Shown here: positions 17,982 to 24,919 of the stretch, piece after piece
Position numbering within the stretch: position 1 is the first letter of the stretch
Layout: each line of letters opens with the position of its first letter
Origin: MWEI01 sp964600235
GTDB taxonomy: Bacteria; Desulfobacterota; Desulfomonilia; UBA1062
Length of the DNA: 64,000 bases
Direction: 5' to 3'
Assembly: GCA_964600235.1 (NCBI GenBank)
Contig: CAZRIV010000006.1
Span: 62,001-126,000 of the forward strand
The notes under the pieces: model-generated
Told to the model about the DNA's origin: nothing
The model's input: the letters and a program-made list of their open reading frames with translations, nothing else
The model's database searches: none
Program-made: the position numbers and the translations under genes

Positions 17982-18755
17982 TCAGGAAAGCCTCTCGATC
18001 AGTTCATGAGCTGCCTTCCTGCCTGAGAGGAACATCCCTCCGAAAACAGGACCCATGCGGCAGCCTCCGAAAACTTCGTTGGATGCCATTCCGCAGGCGT
18101 ACAACCCGGGGAATACCTCTCTTGTGTTTTCCACGGTGTGACGTTCCCCCAGATCTGCATCCATGCATTTTTCCCCGACCATGCTTCCGGTGGGAGTATT
18201 GAGCCTGACCCCCATTTTGCGCACCAGGCGCGACACTACATCGGCACCATGGCCGGTTGCATCGAGTACATAGCGTGCATGGATGGTCATGGGGTCTACA
18301 TGCAGTCCTGCCATTTCCACGGGTGACCAGTTGACAACAAGGCCGGTAACCCTTTCGTGCTTGAATACCACATCCTCGACAGAGATGAGGTTGAAGACGG
18401 CAAGGCCGGATGAAACCGCGCGATAAGTAAGGCAACTCACGGCTTCCACGGCATCCGCGGTATAGTAGCCCTCGGCGTACGGCTTTACCCTCATGCCGAG
18501 TTCCTCCGCGATCATCACGGCCTCGTCCTGCAATACGATCTCATTGAACATCATGCCGCCGCCCCACATGCCGCCCCCGATGGACAGCTTTCTTTCAAAG
18601 AGAGCGACCCTTTTCCCGGCCAGCGACAGGTAATAACCTGCCACAAGCCCTGAAGGTCCGGCCCCCACGATGGCAACGTCGAGATCGAGTGCGTCCTGGA
18701 GCTTGGTGATGTAAGAAGAGATGATGGCCCTGGTGATGGTGACTTCGTTCAGCAT
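17982..18755 (-). CDS. Thiazole synthase, Thi4 family (sulfide-dependent type)
   Basis: 257 residues from the ATG at 18755, preceded by AAGGAGGAT; longer in-frame openings run through the leader terminator and are not credible. Rossmann motif VAIVGAGPSGL, then GGGMWGGGMMF, and a C-terminal GMASNEVFGGCRMGP. Thi4 makes the thiazole moiety of thiamin from NAD, glycine and a sulfur source. In yeast the sulfur donor is a sacrificial Cys205; here the matching stretch is AGLHVDP, with His, as in methanogen enzymes that use free sulfide with iron. That implies a catalytic, oxygen-sensitive enzyme. It is controlled by the TPP riboswitch upstream. Confidence 0.92.
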   Translation of the reverse strand: MLNEVTITRAIISSYITKLQDALDLDVAIVGAGPSGLVAGYYLSLAGKRVALFERKLSIGGGMWGGGMMFNEIVLQDEAVMIAEELGMRVKPYAEGYYTADAVEAVSCLTYRAVSSGLAVFNLISVEDVVFKHERVTGLVVNWSPVEMAGLHVDPMTIHARYVLDATGHGADVVSRLVRKMGVRLNTPTGSMVGEKCMDADLGERHTVENTREVFPGLYACGMASNEVFGGCRMGPVFGGMFLSGRKAAHELIERLS

Positions 18756-18840
18756 GAAATCCTCCTTGTAAGGTATGTGCTTCATCAGGAGGGCCTCTGA
18801 GATAACCTGCATGGACGTGGTTATGTTACTATCCTCGAAC

Positions 18841-18866
18841 AAAAAGACCATCTCCCCTGGAGACGG
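18841..18866 (-). terminator. Transcription attenuator of the TPP riboswitch
   Basis: On the minus strand GGCCGTCTCC-AGG-GGAGATGGTC forms a stem of up to ten pairs (two G-U), followed by TTTTT. It lies between the riboswitch aptamer and the thi4 ribosome site, so it is the likely off-switch formed when TPP is bound. Confidence 0.85.
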
Positions 18867-18899
18867 CCCCTAACCCCGTGGAGGGATGTGAAAGAATCC

Positions 18900-18985
18900 C
18901 TCATGTCCTCCCTACGCCGGCATTACCCGGATCAGGTTCAAAGGGTATGATCTCAGGCTCTCAGGAGCCACCCCTGTGTGCGATG
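18900..18985 (-). promoter_or_regulatory. TPP (thiamin pyrophosphate) riboswitch
   Basis: The minus strand carries the THI-element core: GGGGTGG, then CTGAGA with ATCATACCC, then TTTGAACCTGATCCGGGTAA and TGCCGGCGTAGGGA. These are the invariant parts of both TPP-sensing arms, located at 18909-18975. The aptamer precedes a terminator hairpin and the thi4 gene, so control is by premature termination. Confidence 0.96.
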
Positions 18986-19141
18986 GCGATTGTAGGCGTG
19001 AAAAGGACTCATGGTCAAGAGGCATCGGACAGAAAGAGCGGTACCGGGGGCAAGACGACGGGTGCCCGGGTCGATAAACACCTGCCCCAACCCGGGCAAG
19101 GGAAACTCACGCCCAGCGTACTATTACCCATGGCTAACTTT

Positions 19142-19170
19142 TTGACACCTCGTCAACCTTGAGGTATAAG
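19142..19170 (+). promoter_or_regulatory. Sigma-70-type promoter of the site-2 protease / trpS / scpAB operon
   Basis: TTGACA, 17-base spacer, TATAAG. The expected transcription start lies about two to three bases before the ATG at 19180, so the message is probably leaderless; no ribosome site is visible. Confidence 0.75.
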
Positions 19171-19179
19171 GCCTGAGCA

Positions 19180-19800
19180 ATGAGCCAGATGAATGAAATA
19201 TTAAGCCAGATTTCGCTGTTGATAGTGCCGGTTCTCCTGTCCATAACCGTGCATGAGGTGTGTCACGGTTATGCCGCCTATCTGTTCGGCGACCCCACGG
19301 CAAAGGATGCGGGCAGGCTCACACTGAACCCCATCAAGCACATAGACCCCATAGGACTTCTCGTGCTCATCATCACCCGGATGTTCGGCTGGGCAAAGCC
19401 CGTGCCGGTGGACCCGAGGTACTTCAAGAGGCCCCGTCAGGATATGGTATGGGTGTCGCTGGCAGGGCCGGCTTCGAACCTTGTGCTCGCCTTTATCACT
19501 TCACTTCTCCTGAAGGTGTTCGGGGGATATATTTCCGGGACGATCTTGTATCCGCTGGTGACCATGGGCCAGATGATGGTCATCATCAATGTGGGGTTGG
19601 CGATCTTCAACCTCATTCCCATTCACCCGCTGGACGGGAGCCATATCATGGAAGGACTGCTCCCCCTGAATCTGGCTTATGCCTACTCCAAGCTGCAGCC
19701 CTATGGATTCATCATTTTGCTCGTGCTCATCTTCACCAGGATAATAGATTTTGTGATCGTCCCCGTCATCAAGGTGATCGCATCCGTACTTTTATTGTAG
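19180..19800 (+). CDS. Site-2 protease family membrane metalloprotease
   Basis: 206 residues with five to six membrane segments. The zinc motif HEVCH (HExxH, about residues 25-29) is in the first helical pair and the second metal ligand is in NLIPIHPLDGS (about 147-157), the NPDG-type motif. This is the short, soluble-domain-free S2P/RseP-like group often found beside trpS and scpAB. Such enzymes cleave transmembrane segments; the substrate is unknown. It heads an operon with trpS, 12 bases downstream. Confidence 0.9.
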   Translation: MSQMNEILSQISLLIVPVLLSITVHEVCHGYAAYLFGDPTAKDAGRLTLNPIKHIDPIGLLVLIITRMFGWAKPVPVDPRYFKRPRQDMVWVSLAGPASNLVLAFITSLLLKVFGGYISGTILYPLVTMGQMMVIINVGLAIFNLIPIHPLDGSHIMEGLLPLNLAYAYSKLQPYGFIILLVLIFTRIIDFVIVPVIKVIASVLLL

Positions 19801-19812
19801 GGAAGGAGAGAT

Positions 19813-20799
19813 ATGGACAAGAAGCGCATCGTATCCGGCATCAGGCCTACAGGAGACCTGCACCTGGGGCATTACCTGGGTGTCCTGAAAAACTGGGTGA
19901 GCCTCCAGGAAGAATACCAGTGTTACTATTTCATCGCCGACTGGCACGCACTGACCAGCGAGTATAAAGACCCTTCCATCATCAACCAGAGCGCCAGGGA
20001 TATGGTGACGATCTGGCTGAGTGTGGGCCTGGACCCCGAGAAGTCGGTCCTGTTCCGCCAGTCGGATATCAAGTCCCATGCCGAGCTGTTCCTGCTCCTT
20101 ACCATGATCACCCCGTTATCCTGGCTCGAGAGGAATCCCACGTACAAGGAGATGCGGGAGGAACTCAAGGAGAAGGACCTGAGCACCTTCGGTTTCCTCG
20201 GATACCCGGTGCTTCAGGCCGCGGATATCGTGATCTACCATGCCGACAGGGTGCCCATCGGCGCCGACCAGCTTCCCCACCTGGAGCTGACCCGCGAGAT
20301 CGTGAGGAGGTTCAACTATCTCTATGGAACCGATATCCTCCGCGAACCGAAGGAGATCCTGACAGAGGCGCCCAAGGTGCCGGGGCTGGACGGGAGGAAG
20401 ATGTCCAAGTCCTACGGGAATGCCATTTTCATCGCCGAGACTCAGGAGAGCCTGAAGCCCAAGGTGATGCAGATGCTCACCGATGTCAAGCGCATGAGGA
20501 AGACCGATCCGGGTGAACCCAAGGACTGCAACCTGTACCCGTTTCACGAGTTTTTCACCGGTGATGCCGTCAGGGAGGAAATACAGGCAGGCTGCAGAAA
20601 TGCAACATTAGGGTGCGTGGACTGCAAGAAGATCCTCATCAAGAACCTTGTTGCCGAATTCTCTCCCGTATGGGAAAAGATAGCCTATTATAAGGGTCAC
20701 ACAACCCTGGTGGACGACATCCTCAAAGAGGGGGGCGAGAAGGCGGCCCGTGAGTCGGAACTGACCATCGCCAGGGTCCGGGAGGCCATGAAGCTCTAG
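19813..20799 (+). CDS. trpS: Tryptophanyl-tRNA synthetase
   Basis: 328 residues. Class I motifs are intact: GDLHLGHYLG (HIGH equivalent) near residue 15-22 and KMSKSYGN near 198-205. The Rossmann core, the LGYPVLQAADIV motif and ADQLPHLELTREI are as in bacterial TrpS. It charges tRNA-Trp. GGAAGGAGAG precedes the ATG. It is followed 17 bases later by scpA. Confidence 0.97.
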   Translation: MDKKRIVSGIRPTGDLHLGHYLGVLKNWVSLQEEYQCYYFIADWHALTSEYKDPSIINQSARDMVTIWLSVGLDPEKSVLFRQSDIKSHAELFLLLTMITPLSWLERNPTYKEMREELKEKDLSTFGFLGYPVLQAADIVIYHADRVPIGADQLPHLELTREIVRRFNYLYGTDILREPKEILTEAPKVPGLDGRKMSKSYGNAIFIAETQESLKPKVMQMLTDVKRMRKTDPGEPKDCNLYPFHEFFTGDAVREEIQAGCRNATLGCVDCKKILIKNLVAEFSPVWEKIAYYKGHTTLVDDILKEGGEKAARESELTIARVREAMKL

Positions 20800-20816
20800 G
20801 GGGTTAGGCATAAGGT

Positions 20817-21545
20817 ATGGATAGTCTCGGGAGCAGCGCAGCCACGGGCACGGACTTCGTACTGCACCTGCCCATGTTCGAGGGCCCGCTCGACCTGTTG
20901 CTGTACCTCATAGAGAAAAACCGGTTCACCCTCAGTGACCTGGAGGTCTGCCCCATCATTGACCAGTACCTGGCCTATATCGAGAGGGTAAGGTCTCTGG
21001 ATATCTCGCTTGCCGGTGAATTTCTCGACATGGCGTCGTATCTCATCTGGTTGAAATCACGGGTGCTGCTGCCTGAAGAAATGGCGCACCCTGATGAAGA
21101 CGGCAGGAATCCTGTGGAAGAGCTTAAAGAGATGCTGCTGGCCCATCAGTCGCTCAAGATTGCGTCCCGGGAACTCGCCATGAGGACCATGCTCTTCTGG
21201 GATACCTTCCCCAAGGGCGTCATAGCTGAAGAACGGGATGTGTCGAAAACCTCTCTAGGCCCCTTGATGGAGGCGATTGCCGCCATCAAGGCCCGCACCA
21301 AGCAAATCATAGTGAATGTCATACCCATGCGGTTTTCCATTCAGGGCATCATGGACCGCATAGGATCACTCTTTTCCGGCAGGAAGAAGATAGCCCTCCT
21401 GGAAGCCGCGCCGAGCGGTGAAAGGACCGAGGTAATCGGGGCATTCATGGCCGCCCTTGAGATGTCGAAGCTTAGCATGGTGATGCTTCTTCAAAGAGGC
21501 CTGTTCGCCCCCATCTACCTGATGAAAAGGCCTGAAAAGGATTGA
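20817..21545 (+). CDS. scpA: Segregation and condensation protein A
   Basis: 242 residues. The kleisin N-terminus FEGPLDLLLYLIEKNRFTLSD and SLAGEFLDMASYLIWLKSRVLLP are diagnostic for ScpA. It bridges the SMC heads with ScpB and is needed for chromosome compaction and segregation. The scpAB pair sits in an operon with trpS and the site-2 protease, a common arrangement. Confidence 0.95.
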   Translation: MDSLGSSAATGTDFVLHLPMFEGPLDLLLYLIEKNRFTLSDLEVCPIIDQYLAYIERVRSLDISLAGEFLDMASYLIWLKSRVLLPEEMAHPDEDGRNPVEELKEMLLAHQSLKIASRELAMRTMLFWDTFPKGVIAEERDVSKTSLGPLMEAIAAIKARTKQIIVNVIPMRFSIQGIMDRIGSLFSGRKKIALLEAAPSGERTEVIGAFMAALEMSKLSMVMLLQRGLFAPIYLMKRPEKD

Positions 21546-21585
21546 TGCCGGGCATGGTGAAGAAGAGGGGAGGCTCCTCGTAGCT

Positions 21586-22089
21586 ATGGGGAATCGGGAA
21601 ATCATTGAGGCGCTGATATTTTCATCGAGCAGCTCCCTTTCCATCAAGGATATCATGAAGGTCCTGCCCGGAACGAACGCCCAGGAGATAGAGCTGCTCG
21701 TAGAGGAGCTGAACGGCATCTATGAGTCGTCAAACAGGAGTTTCAGGATCAGCCGGGCGGCTGCCGGGTACATGTACACCACCCTGCCCGAGTATGCGCC
21801 ATTCATCAGGCAGCTCGTGACCCCGGTGAGACTCTCGGGGCCGGCCCTCGAGGTGCTTGCGGTCATTGCCTACAAAGGGCCCTGTTCGAAGCAGACCATT
21901 GAGGGAATCAGGGGTGTCGACTCCTCTTCAAGCCTCAAGCAGCTCCTCAAGCACCAGCTCATAGACATCAAGTCAGGAAAACCCATGATGTATTTCGTAA
22001 CGGACAGGTTTCTGGAGGTATTCGGACTTACCTCCCTGTCGGAATTGCCCGACATCACCCAGTTCGAAGAGGTCTTCGGGGGCGAGTGA
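21586..22089 (+). CDS. scpB: Segregation and condensation protein B
   Basis: 167 residues: two winged-helix domains with IEALIFSSSSSLSIKDI at the start and RLSGPALEVLAVIAYKGPCSKQTIEGIRGVDSSSSLKQLL (cited as the region at about 85-124), the ScpB signature. It binds ScpA as a dimer in the SMC complex. The usual acidic C-terminal tail is short. It is the last gene of the operon; a long palindrome follows at 22249-22319. Confidence 0.94.
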   Translation: MGNREIIEALIFSSSSSLSIKDIMKVLPGTNAQEIELLVEELNGIYESSNRSFRISRAAAGYMYTTLPEYAPFIRQLVTPVRLSGPALEVLAVIAYKGPCSKQTIEGIRGVDSSSSLKQLLKHQLIDIKSGKPMMYFVTDRFLEVFGLTSLSELPDITQFEEVFGGE

Positions 22090-22248
22090 AGCCCTGGCAC
22101 GACGGTATGGTATTACGTCAGGCATGCCGGTTGGAGGGAGAACATCACCCCGTCGGATAATGAGGAAAGGCAACCAAAGAAGCTGTAAAATAGTCTTGAG
22201 ACCTCTTCGCAACTCCACACCAATAGTTGAGCAGCACCAAAAAATTAG

Positions 22249-22319
22249 CCCGAACAAATGACGGTTCCAGCAGGGACAAGCAATTTGCTTGTTCCTGCTG
22301 GAACCGTCATTTGTTCGGG
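22249..22319. repeat. 35-bp near-perfect palindrome between convergent genes, probable bidirectional terminator
   Basis: Left arm 22249-22283 and right arm 22285-22319 are reverse complements over 35 bases with one mismatch (a G-T pair in RNA) around a single central T. Six A lie a few bases outside the left arm and five T outside the right arm, so either strand gives a hairpin followed by a U-tract. It separates scpB (+) from the PilZ-methyltransferase (-). The stem is far longer than a normal terminator. Confidence 0.9.
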
Positions 22320-22373
22320 TAAGGTTTTTCTCATCTGGCTTAATTGCTCTTTTGAAGTCATGCAGGGGGTCTC

Positions 22374-23840
22374 TTAGGCAGGCGCATCGAGGGGCTTCTG
22401 CACATTGAGAAAGAGGTTCACCCCTTCGGGCTCCTTTTCTACGGTAATGACCGGCGATCCCGGGAGATCAGCGGCAAGCTTCTTAAACTCGTATTCGCCC
22501 CGGTGAATAAGGAACCACTCGGCCCCGTATTCCATGATGAATTTCTGGGGATTGTACAGCCCGAAATTTCCCACCACCAGGAGGCCTCCGGGTTTGAGAA
22601 AACTGTAGAGCTTGTGGATGAGCCTGTTGGATGCCCTCTCCGAGAGGTAGTCGAACAGCCCTGCGGAATAGACAAAATCGAGCCCCGAATAGAGGTCCTT
22701 GGCATTGCCCTTTTCCACGATCAGCCTTTTGATGTTGTCCTGTTCAAAGTGTACGCTGATGAGGGGATTGTCCTTTACCACGGGCATAATCCTGTCTTTG
22801 GCGTCCTCAAGTGCAAGGATGTCCTGGTCCATGGCAATGAATATGAGTGGAAAGGTGGATGGCTTTCCTTCGAAGTGCCTGAGCATGTCCGCGAACTCAT
22901 GGGCCGGTCCGCAGGCAACACTCATGATCTTGATATTGTTAAGGGATGCGTTATCAGAAACAAGGTGAACGAGTTTTTTACATAAATATGATCTGCGGTT
23001 CCGCACAGCCCTTGCTGCCGTCCCTTCGCAGTCGACCTTGTTCATCACCTGTGAGAAGAGGTCATCGCCCTCGAAGGTGTTCCGGTAGATGATGTTCATC
23101 ATTTCATAATCACCAGCATAACCAAGGGGTTTGGTAATGCTCCGGTTGAAGAGCTTGGACTTGAGAAGGCATGAATGCAGGCGTTTCTGAAAGAATTCCC
23201 GGTGGATGTAATGCTGCTTTGGATCGGTGAAGCGGCTGGCGACACTGGTGAAATGGTCGTAGTAGCGGTTCAGTTCGTCAAACAGGGCATCAAAGGCAAG
23301 CTCTTTCAGTGTTTCCAGCAAGGCCCCCTGAAGGGCATCCTCTTCCTGCCGTATGACTTCCAGTTCCTGGTTCAGTCTTTCCTGGAAACCGCCAAGAATG
23401 TAATGAAGATGGGAGGTCAGGTTTACGAATTCGGGATCGAGATTTTCTTCTATGGCCATGGACTGGACAAAGTCCAGGAACTCATTCTGGAGCTTGGTGA
23501 TCTTGTCCACCTTCAGGATGGAATAAACATCCATGGGCTCTTCGATGTAGGTGCAGCCTATACATGAAATGACCCGGCCGTTTTTGTCCTCATCCTGGAT
23601 GTGGATAATGGTGGCGCCGGAGGCATGGACTTCCCGGTTGTTGGAGAAGAACCTCAGCTTCGGAATGACATCGCCTATGTGCAGGAGCAGGCTGCCGTCT
23701 TCCAGATAGAAGGAAACCCCTGTCCGTGAATAGTCCTTGATCCGGCAGATATGTTCGTTTTTCTGAAAGTCATTGAAGCAGGCGGTCTTGCTGCTGTCAT
23801 CGGCGTCCACCGTGTATCTCAGATCACGCTTAAGCCTCAC
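22374..23840 (-). CDS. PilZ domain fused to SAM-dependent methyltransferase-like domain
   Basis: 488 residues from a GTG start with GAGGGG upstream. The first ~115 residues look like a PilZ domain, with a basic KRDLR stretch at the start and DYSRTG (DxSxxG), the two parts that bind cyclic di-GMP. A helical region follows (about 115-270) and then a class I methyltransferase fold (about 275-480), with IMSVACGPAHEF as the SAM-binding motif I, MDQDILAL (motif II) and LDFVYSAGLFDYL. The closest architecture I recall is annotated as a 3-hydroxypalmitate methyl ester synthesis (PhcB-like) protein, which is weak evidence. A c-di-GMP-responsive methyltransferase is the reasonable reading. Confidence 0.75.
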   Translation of the reverse strand: MRLKRDLRYTVDADDSSKTACFNDFQKNEHICRIKDYSRTGVSFYLEDGSLLLHIGDVIPKLRFFSNNREVHASGATIIHIQDEDKNGRVISCIGCTYIEEPMDVYSILKVDKITKLQNEFLDFVQSMAIEENLDPEFVNLTSHLHYILGGFQERLNQELEVIRQEEDALQGALLETLKELAFDALFDELNRYYDHFTSVASRFTDPKQHYIHREFFQKRLHSCLLKSKLFNRSITKPLGYAGDYEMMNIIYRNTFEGDDLFSQVMNKVDCEGTAARAVRNRRSYLCKKLVHLVSDNASLNNIKIMSVACGPAHEFADMLRHFEGKPSTFPLIFIAMDQDILALEDAKDRIMPVVKDNPLISVHFEQDNIKRLIVEKGNAKDLYSGLDFVYSAGLFDYLSERASNRLIHKLYSFLKPGGLLVVGNFGLYNPQKFIMEYGAEWFLIHRGEYEFKKLAADLPGSPVITVEKEPEGVNLFLNVQKPLDAPA

Positions 23841-23996
23841 GAGTAACCCCTCAAAAAAAGCGCTCTATGGCTACGCACCATCATCGCATTTACGGCATCC
23901 GTGCATAGAATCTTTACTTATTTACATGTATTCCATATCCAGGGCGGAGTCCACTTTGGTTCGCCCCGGGCATGTGGGATGCGTCCAGGCCCCTCT

Positions 23997-24488
23997 TCAA
24001 GGTTGCGCGCATTCGCTCATATCTCCGCCGAGCTTGTCCAGGGCATGGACAAGGGCCGGGGCAATGCTCTGGAGACATTCTTTTGCACCTTTGGGGCTAC
24101 CGGGAACATTAATGATCAATGTGTGTTTCCTCGCGCCGACCACTGCGCGGGAGATCATGGCATGGGGTGTTTTCTTCAGGCTTTCCATGCGCATAACTTC
24201 CTCCATGCCGGGGATGCGTTTTTCTATGACCATGAGCGTAGCATCAGGGGTGACGTCCCTCGGCGAAAGGCCGGTGCCGCCTGTGGTGACGATAAGATCC
24301 AGACTCTGCTCGTCGCACCAGGAGATAAGCTGTTCCTTAATGAGGGTCAGATCGTCCGGTATGATCGCGCTGAGTTCCACTGAGAGGCCCAGGCCTGTAA
24401 GGATCTCAATGATCACAGGTCCGCTCAGGTCCTGACGCTGACCCGAGGATCCCTTGTCGCTCAGGGTAAGTACGCCGGCCCGCTTCAT
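23997..24488 (-). CDS. Molybdenum cofactor biosynthesis protein, MogA/MoaB family
   Basis: 163 residues from the ATG at 24488; an in-frame opening upstream reads through the preceding gene and is discarded. MogA/MoaB motifs are clear: GVLTLSDKGSSG, IVTTGGTGLSPRDVTPDATL and the C-terminal NVPGSPKGAKECL. These enzymes adenylylate molybdopterin before metal insertion. The start overlaps the upstream stop (ATGA), so it is translationally coupled to an EF-G-like operon, an odd setting for cofactor synthesis. Confidence 0.92.
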   Translation of the reverse strand: MKRAGVLTLSDKGSSGQRQDLSGPVIIEILTGLGLSVELSAIIPDDLTLIKEQLISWCDEQSLDLIVTTGGTGLSPRDVTPDATLMVIEKRIPGMEEVMRMESLKKTPHAMISRAVVGARKHTLIINVPGSPKGAKECLQSIAPALVHALDKLGGDMSECAQP

Positions 24489-24919
24489 CGCTTCACCTGC
24501 TTGACCCGTTCCTGAGCCGCGGTAATAATGGGGCGGGCAACACCCTTGCTCTTGGCCAGCAGTGCCAGATCTCTCTGGTTCAGATAGCTCACCTGGGCCA
24601 TGGCAATGGACAGCGGCGTTTTGGGGTTGTTCACCAGGGCGAGTCTGATCTGGTAGTTCCGCAGCCATTCCTTGTTCATGGCGATCTCTTTGAGTACATC
24701 GTCATTCACCTGGCGGTTGGTGGCAATGGAGAGAATCTCGCTCTCGGTGATCTTGGGAGAGTTGACCACTGCGAGCTGCACGAGCTTATTGGAGTCGCGG
24801 ATAAGGATGGACCTCGCCTCCTTGGATGCCTTGCGCGCAAGGTCAAGCTTTTCAGAGACAGACATGGTCTGGATTTTCTGGAACAGGCTCCTTATGGAGT
24901 CTGACCCTTCATTTTCCAT
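24485..24919 (-). CDS. Conserved helical-repeat protein of unknown function
   Basis: 144 residues, all helical. After ~40 residues it shows short repeats resembling the leucine-rich-variant/HEAT type, such as LVQLAVVNSPKITESEILSIA and IRLALVNNPKTPLSIAMAQV, with recurring N-P-K turns. I know of no function. It overlaps the EF-G-like stop by 11 bases and the Mog start by four, which points to an obligate operon. Confidence 0.7.
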   Translation of the reverse strand: MENEGSDSIRSLFQKIQTMSVSEKLDLARKASKEARSILIRDSNKLVQLAVVNSPKITESEILSIATNRQVNDDVLKEIAMNKEWLRNYQIRLALVNNPKTPLSIAMAQVSYLNQRDLALLAKSKGVARPIITAAQERVKQVKR

